A program made the position numbers and the translations under genes. A stretch of 21,017 nucleotides of DNA, taken from AC-50 sp035640455 (lineage in GTDB: Bacteria; Actinomycetota; Thermoleophilia; Gaiellales; Gaiellaceae). The notes below the pieces were generated by a model that saw nothing but the letters and a program-made list of their open reading frames with translations, ran no database searches and was not told where the DNA came from. Positions 5,984-13,937 of this stretch are shown here, piece after piece; position 1 is the first letter of the stretch; the number at the start of each line of letters is the position of its first letter. The DNA lies in assembly GCA_035640455.1 (NCBI GenBank), contig DASQWB010000018.1:1-21017 (forward strand), given 5' to 3'.

Positions 5984-7403
5984 TCACGTGCTTCACCTGC
6001 GTGTAGTCCTCGAGCGAGTACGAGGACAGGTCCTTGCCGTACCCGGACTGCTTGAAGCCGCCGTGCGGCATCTCCGAGACCAGCGGGATGTGGTCGTTGA
6101 TCCAGACCGTCCCGAACTGGAGCTTCCGGGCGGCGTTCAGCGCGCGGCCGACGTCGCGCGTCCAGACCGAGGCCGCGAGGCCGTACTTCACGTCGTTCGC
6201 CCACGCGATCGCCTGGTCGTCGTCGGCGAAGCGCTGCACGGTCACGACGGGGCCGAAGACCTCGCGCTGGACGATCTCGTCCTCCTGGCCGACCTCCGCG
6301 ACCACCGTCGGGTTCACGAAGAAGCCGCGGCTGCCGTTCGTGCCGCCGCCGGTGAGGACGCTCGCGCCCTTCGCCCGGTCGAGGAAGCCGAGCACGCGGT
6401 CCTGCTGGTCCTTCGAGATCACCGGCCCCATCTCGATCTCGTCGCTCTCGGCGGGGTCGCCGACGTGGAGCGACTCGACGGCCGGCACGAGCTCGTCGAG
6501 CAGCTTGTCGTAGATCCGCGGGCCGGCGACGACGCGGGAGGCGGCCGTGCAGTCCTGGCCGGAGTTCCAGTAGCCGGCGATCTTGATCCCCTCGGCCACC
6601 GCGGCCGGGTCGGCGTCGTCGAAGACGACGACCGGCGCCTTCCCGCCGAGCTCGAGGTGGACGCGCTTCAGCATGTCCGAGGCCGTGCGGGCGATGATCT
6701 TCCCGGTCTCGACGTCGCCGGTCAGCGACACGAGTCGCACGTCGGGGTGCTTGACGAGCGCCTCGCCGGCCGGGACGCCGTCGCCCGTGACGACGTTGAG
6801 GACGCCGGGCGGGATGACCTCGGCGGCGAGCTCGACGAAGCGGAGGATCGTGAGCGGCGTCTGCTCGGAGGGCTTCAGCACCTGGACGTTCCCGGCCGCG
6901 AGCGCGGGCGCGAACTTCCAGACGGCCATCATCAGCGGGTAGTTCCAGGGCGCGATCCCGGCCACGATCCCGATCGGCTCGCGGCGCAGGAACGACGTGT
7001 AGCCGCGCATGTACTCGCCTGCGGCCTTGCCCTCGAGCACGCGCGCGGCGCCGGCGAAGAAGCGAATGTTGTCGGAGCACACCGGCATCTCGTCGCGCGC
7101 ATAGGAGAGCGGCTTGCCGACGTTCGTCGACTCGAGCTTCGCGAGCTCCTCCGCGTGCTCGTCCAGCAGGTCGGCCAGCTTGAGCAGGAGCTCTGCCCGC
7201 TCGCCCGGCGTCGTCTCGAGCCACTCCGGCAACGCCTGCTTCGCCGCCTCGACAGCCCGGTCGACGTCCTTGGCGGTCGAGCTCGGCACCTCGGCGATCG
7301 TCTCGCCGGTCGCGGGGTTCAGGACCGCCATCGTCCCGCCGTCGAGCGAGTCGACCCACTCGCCGCCGACGAAGTTCTTGTGGTGCGAAACGGTGATGCT
7401 CAC
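5967..7403 (-). CDS. Aminobutyraldehyde-type aldehyde dehydrogenase
   Basis: A 478-residue NAD(P)-dependent aldehyde dehydrogenase with all core motifs: IAPWNYP with Asn154, LKPSEQTP (176-183), catalytic Glu251 in LELGGKAP and catalytic Cys285 in SGQDCTAASR. The GQDCTA context and overall sequence resemble gamma-aminobutyraldehyde dehydrogenase (PatD/YdcW, Prr), which oxidises 4-aminobutyraldehyde to GABA in putrescine degradation. The nearby potADBC and GabT-like genes support this, though betaine or another amino-aldehyde is possible. GTG at 7403 is preceded by AGGAGGTAG. The start overlaps by GTGA the stop of a surviving potC tail, so it was once coupled to a transporter gene. SLTGDVETG replaces the common TGS at 228-230. 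Confidence 0.87.
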   Translation of the reverse strand: MSITVSHHKNFVGGEWVDSLDGGTMAVLNPATGETIAEVPSSTAKDVDRAVEAAKQALPEWLETTPGERAELLLKLADLLDEHAEELAKLESTNVGKPLSYARDEMPVCSDNIRFFAGAARVLEGKAAGEYMRGYTSFLRREPIGIVAGIAPWNYPLMMAVWKFAPALAAGNVQVLKPSEQTPLTILRFVELAAEVIPPGVLNVVTGDGVPAGEALVKHPDVRLVSLTGDVETGKIIARTASDMLKRVHLELGGKAPVVVFDDADPAAVAEGIKIAGYWNSGQDCTAASRVVAGPRIYDKLLDELVPAVESLHVGDPAESDEIEMGPVISKDQQDRVLGFLDRAKGASVLTGGGTNGSRGFFVNPTVVAEVGQEDEIVQREVFGPVVTVQRFADDDQAIAWANDVKYGLAASVWTRDVGRALNAARKLQFGTVWINDHIPLVSEMPHGGFKQSGYGKDLSSYSLEDYTQVKHVMAKID

Positions 7404-7502
7404 GGGCTACCTCCTGAGGTTCGGCGCAAGACACCAGTATCGCGCGTCAGGCGCTGCGCGATCGTCACCGGAACGATCGTCGCCACGATGACGAGGACGG
7501 GA
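7400..7502 (-). pseudogene. Remnant of a second potC (C-terminal tail only)
   Basis: This frame reads VLVIVATIVPVTIAQRLTRD, then TGVLRR, and stops at TGA overlapping the dehydrogenase GTG. It matches the end of the intact PotC at 8626-9423 (FVVIVATIIPVTISQRLTRE, then TGLLRRR) in both DNA and protein. Only about 30 codons remain; upstream it joins directly to the potD remnant. It shows that the dehydrogenase once followed a complete potC. Confidence 0.85.
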
Positions 7503-7840
7503 ACCGGGCCGCATGGCCTTCAGGTGCCACTTCGCGCAGCTGCCCTTAGAGACGTTATTCATGAACGAGCAACGCCTTCTTGTTGGCCGGCGGAGTGAGA
7601 GCGCCTGCTGCGCCTGCATTTTTCGAGATCGAGACCACGTAAGCCACATGTCGCGGAGTTCGGGTGCGTCACCTTCGCCAATAGCATCCACATGTCTGCC
7701 CAGCCGGTCGCCGATTCCTTCGGAAGCAGTTTCCTGACCGGCATCATCGCCAGCGCGAGCGTGTTCGTGTGGGGCGCGGCCACGACGAGCCGATGACGGC
7801 TCGCCGTTCTCGAAGACGTCGGTTTCGTCGGGGGCGAGCG
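7503..7840 (-). pseudogene. Remnant of a second potD
   Basis: Fragments in two minus frames match the C-terminal half of the intact PotD (10344-11504). ESATGWADMWMLLAKVTHPN corresponds to EGATGWADTWMLAKRAPHPN, MQAQQAL to VQAQQAI, and SFMNNVSKGSCAKWHLKA to PYMNKIQKGSCAQYHLNA. Frameshifts and substitutions break the frame, and the end is joined to the potC remnant with all of potB and most of potC missing. The upstream limit near 7840 is approximate; DNA similarity fades there. Confidence 0.85.
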
Positions 7841-7977
7841 CTAGTTCTTGATCAGCGCCGCTGCTCACGCCGCCGACCGCCGTATAAGTGGATCTTACTA
7901 GCGTTCTGTTACGATAACGCATGAAGGCAACACTTGCTTGTCTCCCGGCCGGAGTACCACAAGAGAGGAGGTTCCTC

Positions 7978-8330
7978 ATGAAGCGAGGGTGTTGTTGCTT
8001 GTCATTGTCGTCGGAATTGTTGGAATGGGATGGGCACCTGCGGCCGCCAACGCCTGGACCGCTTCTGGTCATACATACAATGCCCAGAGCGGCCAGGCGT
8101 GGCCTTTTGTCCTCGTGAACATTCATAACGGCTGTACCGGAGCGAACGGCTCAACGAACTTCAATTCGAGTGGATTTTCAGCTTCACCAATGTCACTGCT
8201 AATTGCTTCTACACCATTTCGAGTCAATCATGTATAACACACAGTCTGTACACTGGCAATACTCAATGGTACCCAGCCAAGTTCTAATGTTACGGAGAAT
8301 CTCTATCTCCAATTCATAGGTAGCTGCTAG
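7978..8330 (+). pseudogene. Frameshifted gene for a small secreted protein
   Basis: ATG 7978 follows AGAGGAGG, a strong ribosome site, but its frame is lost after a few codons. Shifting one base gives a signal peptide (VLLLVIVVGIVGMGWAPAAA, then NA) and a polar mature part, TASGHTYNAQSGQAWPFVLV, then HNGCTGANGS. At the run of Ts near 8178 the sense frame moves again, to FSFTNVTANCFYTISSQSCI, and again near 8283, ending LYLQFIGSC and TAG at 8328-8330. Three one-base shifts suggest decay; assembly error or a recoded gene is less likely. The stretch is visibly richer in A/T than its neighbours, which suggests transfer. I recognise no family. Four or more cysteines suggest disulfides. Confidence 0.6.
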
Positions 8331-8450
8331 AGCGTTAGACTCGTCCGGCCTATTGATCGCTATTTTATCTGGGCAACATGGCCTCAGTTCACCGCTCGAT
8401 CTAATGCGTATTATGAATCTCTGAGTTCTAAAACTATTCCTTCACTACTC

Positions 8451-8483
8451 AGAAGGTCCCGGAAATGCGGGCCTTCTGTTTTG
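8451..8483 (+). terminator. Terminator-like hairpin after the broken secreted-protein gene
   Basis: AGAAGG (8451-8456) and CCCG (8458-8461) pair with CGGG (8468-8471) and CCTTCT (8472-8477), with one bulged T, followed by GTTTTG. This is a fair intrinsic terminator for the plus strand. Bases 8331-8450 upstream of it are A/T-rich and hold no gene I can see. Confidence 0.55.
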
Positions 8484-8519
8484 AAAATAAGTACCGCAAC
8501 GCGCCGGCCGCCGCGACGA

Positions 8520-8595
8520 TCTTTGTGACACGGACGCAGCTGGCTCGACCCATTCGCCCCCGATGAAGTTCTTGTGCTGCAACCGTCACACTCAT
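8520..8595 (-). pseudogene. Remnant of a second aldehyde dehydrogenase gene (5' end only)
   Basis: Directly downstream of intact potC, GGAGGTTTCGGA precedes ATG 8595. The codons start MSVTVA and, after a two-base deletion, continue KNFIGGEWVEPA. The intact dehydrogenase at 5967-7403 starts MSITVSHHKNFVGGEWVDS. Only about 20 codons survive; homology stops near 8520. It mirrors the intact arrangement in which the dehydrogenase follows potC. Confidence 0.85.
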
Positions 8596-8625
8596 TCCGA
8601 AACCTCCGGGTCGTCACAGGTGAGC

Positions 8626-9423
8626 CTAGCGCCTGCGAAGCAGTCCCGTTTCGCGCGTGAGGCGCTGGGAGATCGTCACCGGGATGATCGTCGCCACGAT
8701 GACGACGAAGGCGACGACATTCACGATCGGGAGCTGCTGCCCCTGCCGCAGGTTGTCGAGAATGAAGATCGGGAGGGTCGTCTGCGCGCCCGCGGTGAAC
8801 GTCGTCACGATCACCTCGTCGAACGACAGGGCGAACGCGAGCAGCCCTCCCGCGACGACGGCCGTGGACAGGATCGGCCAGGTCACGAAGCGGAAGGTCT
8901 GCCACCCGTCGGCGCCGAGGTCCATGGACGCCTCGATCAGCGAGGGTGACGTTCGCCGGAGCCGCGCGAGGATGTTGTTGTAGACGACGACGACGCAGAA
9001 AGTGGCGTGGCCGATCACGATCGTCCAGATCGAGAACGGCAGTCCCGAGAAGACGTAGAAGGAGTTGAGCGCCATGCCTGTGATGATCCCGGGGAGCGCG
9101 ATCGGCAGGATCAAGAGGAACGAGATCGACTCGCGGCCGAAGAAGCGGAACCGGTGGATCGCCGAGGCGGCCATCGTCCCTAGGACGAGCGCGATGCCCG
9201 ACGCGAGCAGCGCGACCTTCATGGAAAGCCAGATCGCGCTCCGCGCGTCGTCGTTGTGCCAGGCCACACGGAACCAGTGAAGCGACCACCCGGAGATAGG
9301 CCAGCTCTGGATGTTGGACTCGTTGAAGGCGTAGACCGCGATGATCACGAGCGGGGTCCAGAGGAAGAGGACGACGAGAGCCGCCCAGAGCGCCAGCGCG
9401 ATTCGTGTCCGCTGGCGTTCCAA
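8626..9423 (-). CDS. potC: Spermidine/putrescine-type ABC transporter permease PotC
   Basis: A 265-residue inner-membrane permease, the usual PotC length. Hydrophobic segments include ALALWAALVVLFLWTPLVII near the N-terminus and about five more. The EAA loop that contacts the ATPase is EASMDLGADGWQTFRFVTWP. The typical PotC end is present (QTTLPIFILDNLRQGQQLP, then the last helix and RLTRETGLLRRR). The TTG start at 9423 lies two bases after the potB stop; upstream codons in the same frame run through potB and are not part of this protein. It pairs with PotB to form the channel of the importer. It was originally followed by a dehydrogenase gene, of which a fragment remains. Confidence 0.92.
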   Translation of the reverse strand: MERQRTRIALALWAALVVLFLWTPLVIIAVYAFNESNIQSWPISGWSLHWFRVAWHNDDARSAIWLSMKVALLASGIALVLGTMAASAIHRFRFFGRESISFLLILPIALPGIITGMALNSFYVFSGLPFSIWTIVIGHATFCVVVVYNNILARLRRTSPSLIEASMDLGADGWQTFRFVTWPILSTAVVAGGLLAFALSFDEVIVTTFTAGAQTTLPIFILDNLRQGQQLPIVNVVAFVVIVATIIPVTISQRLTRETGLLRRR

Positions 9424-9425
9424 CG

Positions 9426-10340
9426 TTAGAGAGCCTCGAACGCGCCGAGTCGCCGGGCGATGAGCAGGTAGATCGCCATCACCATTACCGGGACGGTGGC
9501 GAAGGCAGCCGAGAACGCGATGTTCGTCGAGATGGAGTTGAAGACGACGTTGCCGATGAAGCTCGAGCTCGGACCGCCGACGAGCACGGGCGTGATGTAG
9601 TCGCCGAGCGTCAGCGAGAACGTGAAGATCGAGCCCGCGACGACGCCGGGGAGCGCGAGCGGGAGCACGACCGTCCGGAAGGTGCCGAACCCTTTGGCGC
9701 CGAGGTCGCGCGACGCCTCGAGGTAGCTGTCGGGAATCCGCTCGAGCGCCGCGTACACGGGCAGCACCATGAAGGGAAGCCAAACATAGGAGAAGACGAT
9801 CCACATCGCCCAGTTCGTGAACGCGATGTTCGCGTCGGGCAGCCCGAGGCCGTTCAGCGACCAATTAAGCGCTCCGTCCTTCGAGAGGATCGTCGTCCAC
9901 GAGTAGATCCGGACGAGGTAGCTCGACCAGAGCGGGAGCAGGACGAGGACGAAGAGGAGGGCGCGCGTCCGCCGGCTCGCGATCCGCGCCATGTAGTACG
10001 CGAACGGGAAGGCGAGCACCGCGTCCGTGAGCGTGACCGCGAACGCGATGCCGACGGTCCTGCCGGTGATCCGCCAGTACGTCGGATCGTTCGTCGAGAA
10101 CAGCTGCTCGAAGTTGTCGAGCGTCCACTCGTGGATGAGCTTGCCGCTGAACGAGTCGATCGTCCAGAAGCCGGAGACGAAGAGGACGACGAGGGAAGCA
10201 ATGTAGATGCAGAGGAACGCGAGCACCGGTGGCGCGAGCAGAGCGATGCCCTTGAGCCACGGACGGCGCCAGAACGTCGTCGAAAGGCGGAGGCGGGCCC
10301 TCCGAAGCGGAAGGCCCGCCCGTACAGCGTCAACTGCCAA
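9426..10340 (-). CDS. potB: Spermidine/putrescine-type ABC transporter permease PotB
   Basis: A 304-residue permease with six predicted membrane helices. It begins with GIALLAPPVLAFLCIYIASL, then an external loop (SGFWTIDSFSGKLIHEWTLD), and has the EAA loop EASRDLGAKGFGTFRTVVLP and the PotB-like GDYITPVLVGGPSSSFIGN. The TTG start at 10340 is three bases after the potD stop; no ATG or GTG exists before the first helix. A strong hairpin (10292-10320) lies within the first codons. The N-terminal 25 residues are basic and Arg-rich, giving a positive inside anchor. With PotC it forms the membrane part of the importer. Confidence 0.92.
   Translation of the reverse strand: MAVDAVRAGLPLRRARLRLSTTFWRRPWLKGIALLAPPVLAFLCIYIASLVVLFVSGFWTIDSFSGKLIHEWTLDNFEQLFSTNDPTYWRITGRTVGIAFAVTLTDAVLAFPFAYYMARIASRRTRALLFVLVLLPLWSSYLVRIYSWTTILSKDGALNWSLNGLGLPDANIAFTNWAMWIVFSYVWLPFMVLPVYAALERIPDSYLEASRDLGAKGFGTFRTVVLPLALPGVVAGSIFTFSLTLGDYITPVLVGGPSSSFIGNVVFNSISTNIAFSAAFATVPVMVMAIYLLIARRLGAFEAL
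10292..10320. promoter_or_regulatory. Hairpin at the potD-potB junction
   Basis: GGCGGGCC (10292-10299) pairs with GGCCCGCC (10313-10320), continued after one mismatch by TCCG/CGGA, with a three-base loop. It begins about 20 bases inside potB. Stable hairpins after a binding-protein gene often protect its mRNA or damp downstream translation; that role is inferred. Confidence 0.45.
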
Positions 10341-10343
10341 CGA

Positions 10344-11504
10344 CTAACCCGTCAGTCTTGTCCAGGCCTTGTTCCAGGCGTCGTTGTCCATGCAGTCTTT
10401 GCGGCCGCCCCAGCCGCAGTCCTTGACCGGGGTCTTCCAGAACTTGATCCCACGCGAGTAGGACGCGGGCGCGTTCAGGTGGTACTGCGCGCAGGACCCT
10501 TTCTGGATCTTGTTCATGTATGGACACGCCTTCGGGTTGACCGGCGTCTCGCCGAAGACGATTGCCTGCTGAGCCTGCACCTTGGGCGTCGTGACGTACT
10601 TCATCCAGAGCATGGCGCAGTTCGGGTGCGGGGCACGCTTGGCGAGCATCCACGTATCCGCCCACCCGGTCGCTCCCTCCCGCGGGATGATCTCCTTCAC
10701 GGGCACTTTCGCGGCCTGGAGCTGCAGCGTCTGGTACGGCCACGTCGCGCCAATCACGACGTCTCCGGTCTTGAAGCTCTTGATCTGGTCGGCGGGGTAG
10801 TTCCAGTACCGCTTGAGGAGCGGCTTCTGCTTGCGGAGCAGCGCAATCGTCGCGTCGAATTGCGGCTTCGTGAGCTCGTATGGATCGCGGATACCGAGGC
10901 TTCGCCGCGTCTTCATCAGGTAGAGCGCCGCGTCGGCGATTTGGATCTTGTTGTTCGGAACCGTGATCTTGCCCTTGTACTTCTTGCTGTAGATCGCGGT
11001 CCAGCTCCTTGGAGCCGGCTTCACCTTCTGCGTGTTGTAGATCAGCGTGTTGGGTCCCCACTGCAGCGAGATGCCGTAGTGGACGCCCTTCACCGTGTTG
11101 TGCGGAGGCGACTTGAACGCCGGCAGGAAGTCCTTCCAGCTCGGGATCAGGTTCACGTTGATCGGCACGACATCGCCGCCGAAGATGAGCCGGAGGCTCG
11201 CATCGCCCGAGGCCGAGACGAGGTCGTACTGCCCGCCGCCGCCGCCGCCACCAGTGCGCATGAGCGCGACCATCTCGTCCGACGTCCCGGCGTCCTTGCG
11301 CCTGATCTTGCAGCCCGTCTTGCGCTCGAACGGCTTCGCGAAGCTCGGGTCGGAATAAGCGGCCCACTCGATGAGGTTGAGCCGGCCTTCGCCCTTGCCG
11401 ATGCTCGTCGGCAGGCCCGTTCCCGAGCTCGTGCCGGCCGCGGGAACGCACAGCATCGCCGTTAGCGCGGCGAGCACGACGTGCGACCGTCGGATCCGTC
11501 TCAT
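10344..11504 (-). CDS. potD: Polyamine-type ABC transporter substrate-binding protein PotD
   Basis: A 386-residue extracellular binding protein. ATG 11504 is preceded by AAGGAGGAGGGAGC and overlaps the potA TGA by ATGA. A signal peptide (HVVLAALTAMLCVPAAG) follows a basic start. LNLIEWAAYSDPSFAKPFER is the family opening, and QYDLVSASGD, LQWGPNTLIYN and ATGWADTWML are typical of SBP-type PotD proteins. Two unusual features are seven Gly in a row (residues 85-91, GGN-repeat coding) where PotD usually has a short turn, and a Cys-rich end (KDCGWGGRKDCMDN). The ligand cannot be decided from the sequence; polyamine is inferred from the operon. Its lack of a lipobox suggests release or another anchoring mode. 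Confidence 0.9.
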   Translation of the reverse strand: MRRIRRSHVVLAALTAMLCVPAAGTSSGTGLPTSIGKGEGRLNLIEWAAYSDPSFAKPFERKTGCKIRRKDAGTSDEMVALMRTGGGGGGGQYDLVSASGDASLRLIFGGDVVPINVNLIPSWKDFLPAFKSPPHNTVKGVHYGISLQWGPNTLIYNTQKVKPAPRSWTAIYSKKYKGKITVPNNKIQIADAALYLMKTRRSLGIRDPYELTKPQFDATIALLRKQKPLLKRYWNYPADQIKSFKTGDVVIGATWPYQTLQLQAAKVPVKEIIPREGATGWADTWMLAKRAPHPNCAMLWMKYVTTPKVQAQQAIVFGETPVNPKACPYMNKIQKGSCAQYHLNAPASYSRGIKFWKTPVKDCGWGGRKDCMDNDAWNKAWTRLTG

Positions 11505-12583
11505 GCTCCCTCCTCCTTGTCCCCCCCAGGCGTGACGATGTAGGTGTGCTCCGGCCGCCACTCGAGCCGGACACGCTTGCCCTGCTCCTCGAGCGCCTCG
11601 TCCGACGATGTCTCGAGGTTCTGGCGGACGACGATCAGCTCGCCGCCCCGGTCGAGCTCGACGTGGTAGCGGGTGACCATGCCCGCGTAGACGACGTCGC
11701 GGATGCGGCCGGGCTCGACGTGGTCGCCGCGCGTCGCGAGCTCGTCCTCCGCGAGCAGGTGGATCTTCTCCGGCCGGATCGTGATCCGCCGCCCGTCCCG
11801 CTCGAGGACGTTCGAGACGCCGACGAAGCCTGCGACGAACTCCGTCGCCGGATGCTCGTACACCTCGGCCGGCGTGCCGACCTGCTCGATCCGGCCGTCG
11901 TTGAAGACGGCGAGGCGGTCGCTCATCGTGAGCGCCTCCTCCTGGTCGTGCGTGACGTACACGAAGGTGATCCCGACCTCTTGTTGGATCCGCTTCAGCT
12001 CGATCTGCATCTCCTCGCGGAGCTTCAGGTCGAGCGCGCCGAGCGGCTCGTCGAGCAGGAGCACCTGCGGGTGGTTGACGATCGCGCGGGCGAGGGCGAT
12101 CCGCTGGCGCTGACCGCCGGAGAGCTGCACCGGCTTGCGGCGGCCGAGGCCTGGCAGGCGCACCATCTCGAGCGCCTCCTCGACCCGCCGCTTGCGCTCT
12201 CGGCGCGGCACCCGGCGCACGCGGAGGCCGTAGCCGACATTGTCGGCGACCGACATGTGCGGGAAGAGCGCATAGTCCTGGAAGACGGTGTTGACGTCGC
12301 GCTCGTACGGCGCACGGCGCGTCACGTCTGAGCCGGCGAGCTCGACACGGCCCGAGTCGGGCCGCTCGAAGCCCGCGATCAGGCGGAGCGTCGTCGTCTT
12401 GCCCGAACCCGAGGGGCCGAGGAGGGTGAAGAACTCGCCCCGCGCGACCGACAGGTCGACGCCGTCGACCGCGATCACGTCGCCGTAGGTCTTGCGCACC
12501 TCGGCGAGCCGCACATCGGGCGGCGCGGCGGGCGCTTCGGCGGTCGTGAACGTGCTAATTCGCTCGCGCGCCTGCGTCGACAA
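11501..12583 (-). CDS. potA: Spermidine/putrescine-type ABC transporter ATPase PotA
   Basis: A 360-residue importer ATPase. It has Walker A GPSGSGKT (56-63), Q-loop Gln102, signature LSGGQ (154-158), Walker B VLLLDEP (174-180), the D-loop and His212 in THDQ. After about residue 235 a regulatory TOBE-type domain follows (TIRPEKIHLL, YAGMVTRYHVEL), normal for PotA. The TTG start at 12583 has GGAGGAG four bases upstream and lies inside the end of the aminotransferase gene (29-base overlap), so the two are translated from one transcript. The stop overlaps the potD start. It energises the PotBC channel from the cytoplasmic side. Confidence 0.93.
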   Translation of the reverse strand: MSTQARERISTFTTAEAPAAPPDVRLAEVRKTYGDVIAVDGVDLSVARGEFFTLLGPSGSGKTTTLRLIAGFERPDSGRVELAGSDVTRRAPYERDVNTVFQDYALFPHMSVADNVGYGLRVRRVPRRERKRRVEEALEMVRLPGLGRRKPVQLSGGQRQRIALARAIVNHPQVLLLDEPLGALDLKLREEMQIELKRIQQEVGITFVYVTHDQEEALTMSDRLAVFNDGRIEQVGTPAEVYEHPATEFVAGFVGVSNVLERDGRRITIRPEKIHLLAEDELATRGDHVEPGRIRDVVYAGMVTRYHVELDRGGELIVVRQNLETSSDEALEEQGKRVRLEWRPEHTYIVTPGGDKEEGA

Positions 12584-13838
12584 GCGACTCCTCCAGAAGC
12601 TCGAGGCCCGTCTCCACGTCCTCGTCCGAGATCGTCAGCGGGGGGAGGAGGCGGATGACGTTGCCGTAGAGGCCGCAGGTCAGGAGGAGCAGGCCGCGCT
12701 CGTACGCCGCATCGACGGTCGCCGCCGCGAGCGCCGGCGCCGGGTCGGCGAGCTCGAGCGCGAGCATCGGCCCGAGCCCGCGGACCTCGCCGACGGCCGG
12801 AACGCGGCTCGCGATGGCGTCGAGCCCGGCGCGGAGGGTGCGGCCGAGGTCGTCGGAGCGGCGCCGGAAGTCCGCCTCTGCGAGCGCGTCGAGCACCGCA
12901 GCCGCCGCGGCGCACGCGACGGGATTCCCGCCGAACGTGCCGCCGAGACCGCCGGGAGCGACCGCGTCCATCAGCTCTGCTCGGCCGGTGACGCCCGCGA
13001 GCGGGAGGCCGCCGCCGATCGACTTCCCCGAGACGAGGAGGTCCGGCTCGGCGTCGTAGTGCTCGATCGCCCACACTGGGCCGGTGCGCCCTGCGCCGCT
13101 CTGCACCTCGTCGTCGACGTAGAGGATCCCGTGCTCGTCGCAGAGGTCGCGCATGCGCGGCGGGAAGTCGGGCGGCATCGGGATGAACCCGCCCTCGCCC
13201 TGTACCGGCTCGAGGACGACGCACGCCACGCTCTCCGGGTCGACCTCGGCCTTGAAGAGGCGCTCGAGCGCGCGGATCGCGTCGTCGCTCGTCACGCCGC
13301 GGTACGGATACGGCGCCGGCGCGCGGTAGACCTCCGGCGCGAACGGGCCGAAGCCGCGCTTGTAGACCACCTTGCTCGTCATCGTCATCGTCAGGAGCGT
13401 CCGGCCGTGGAACGCATTCTCGAAGACGACGACGGCGGGCCGGCCGGTGGCGGCGCGCGCGACCTTCACGGCGTTCTCGATCCCTTCGGCTCCGGAGTTG
13501 AGGAGGAGGCTCTTCTGCTCCGCGCCGCGGCACGGCGTCAGCTCGGCGAGGCGGCGGCACACCTCGACGTACGGCTCGTACGTCCCGACCATGAAGCACT
13601 GGTGGAGGTAGCGGTCGACCTGCTCGTGGATCGCGGTCACGACAGGCTCGAAGCGGTGGCCGGTGTTCTGGCACGCGATGCCGCCGGCGAAGTCGAGGAA
13701 GGTGCGGCCGTCGGCGTCGGTGACGCGCGAGCCTTCGGCGCTCTCGACGACGAGCCGCGGGGTCGCGACGCCGCGCGCGACGTACCGGCCGCGCGCCTCG
13801 GCGACCCGTTCGGCCGCGCTCTGCTCTACCTGTGCCAC
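12555..13838 (-). CDS. gabT: Class III aminotransferase, GABA aminotransferase-like
   Basis: A 427-residue PLP enzyme of the ornithine/acetylornithine/GABA subgroup. It has the phosphate-binding SGAEGIENAVKVAR (115-128), FHGRT (143-147), EPVQGEGGF (210-218), Asp243 in DDEVQSGAGRTG, and the PLP-binding Lys272 in SGKSIGGGLPLAGVTGR. The sequence is closest in style to 4-aminobutyrate aminotransferases, which turn GABA and 2-oxoglutarate into succinate semialdehyde and glutamate. A putrescine aminotransferase role is also possible given the polyamine importer and aldehyde dehydrogenase downstream. The start is GTG 13838, with no ribosome site; TATTC-type sequence just before it could make it leaderless. 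It is the first gene of the pot operon. Confidence 0.88.
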   Translation of the reverse strand: MAQVEQSAAERVAEARGRYVARGVATPRLVVESAEGSRVTDADGRTFLDFAGGIACQNTGHRFEPVVTAIHEQVDRYLHQCFMVGTYEPYVEVCRRLAELTPCRGAEQKSLLLNSGAEGIENAVKVARAATGRPAVVVFENAFHGRTLLTMTMTSKVVYKRGFGPFAPEVYRAPAPYPYRGVTSDDAIRALERLFKAEVDPESVACVVLEPVQGEGGFIPMPPDFPPRMRDLCDEHGILYVDDEVQSGAGRTGPVWAIEHYDAEPDLLVSGKSIGGGLPLAGVTGRAELMDAVAPGGLGGTFGGNPVACAAAAAVLDALAEADFRRRSDDLGRTLRAGLDAIASRVPAVGEVRGLGPMLALELADPAPALAAATVDAAYERGLLLLTCGLYGNVIRLLPPLTISDEDVETGLELLEESLVDAGARAN

Positions 13839-13872
13839 GGATGAATAAGGCCTATGCGCCGATGCCCTCTTT

Positions 13873-13890
13873 GCGGCGATTATCCGCCGC
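13873..13890. promoter_or_regulatory. Inverted repeat upstream of the aminotransferase-pot operon
   Basis: GCGGCG (13873-13878) and CGCCGC (13885-13890) flank ATTATC, 35 bases before the gabT start and after the esterase stop. It could be an operator or a weak terminator of the esterase gene; there is no T run. Confidence 0.3.
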
Positions 13891-13937
13891 GGGCGGACGC
13901 AGACGCAAGCACGTGGTGCTCGCGACGCGTCCAGCGG

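Noticed and set aside
5862..7598. A long open plus-strand frame opposite the aldehyde dehydrogenase
   Set aside because: The minus strand encodes a full dehydrogenase with catalytic Cys and Glu; the plus translation has no domain and no ribosome site.
9424..9864. An upstream extension of potC inside potB
   Set aside because: The frame is open but the residues are shadow sequence of potB; PotC normal length is reached from TTG 9423.
9405..11465. A very long open plus-strand frame opposite potB and potD
   Set aside because: Its translation is Arg/Glu/Asp-rich low-complexity sequence, as expected antisense to GC-rich genes; the minus strand encodes clear transporter proteins with coupled starts.
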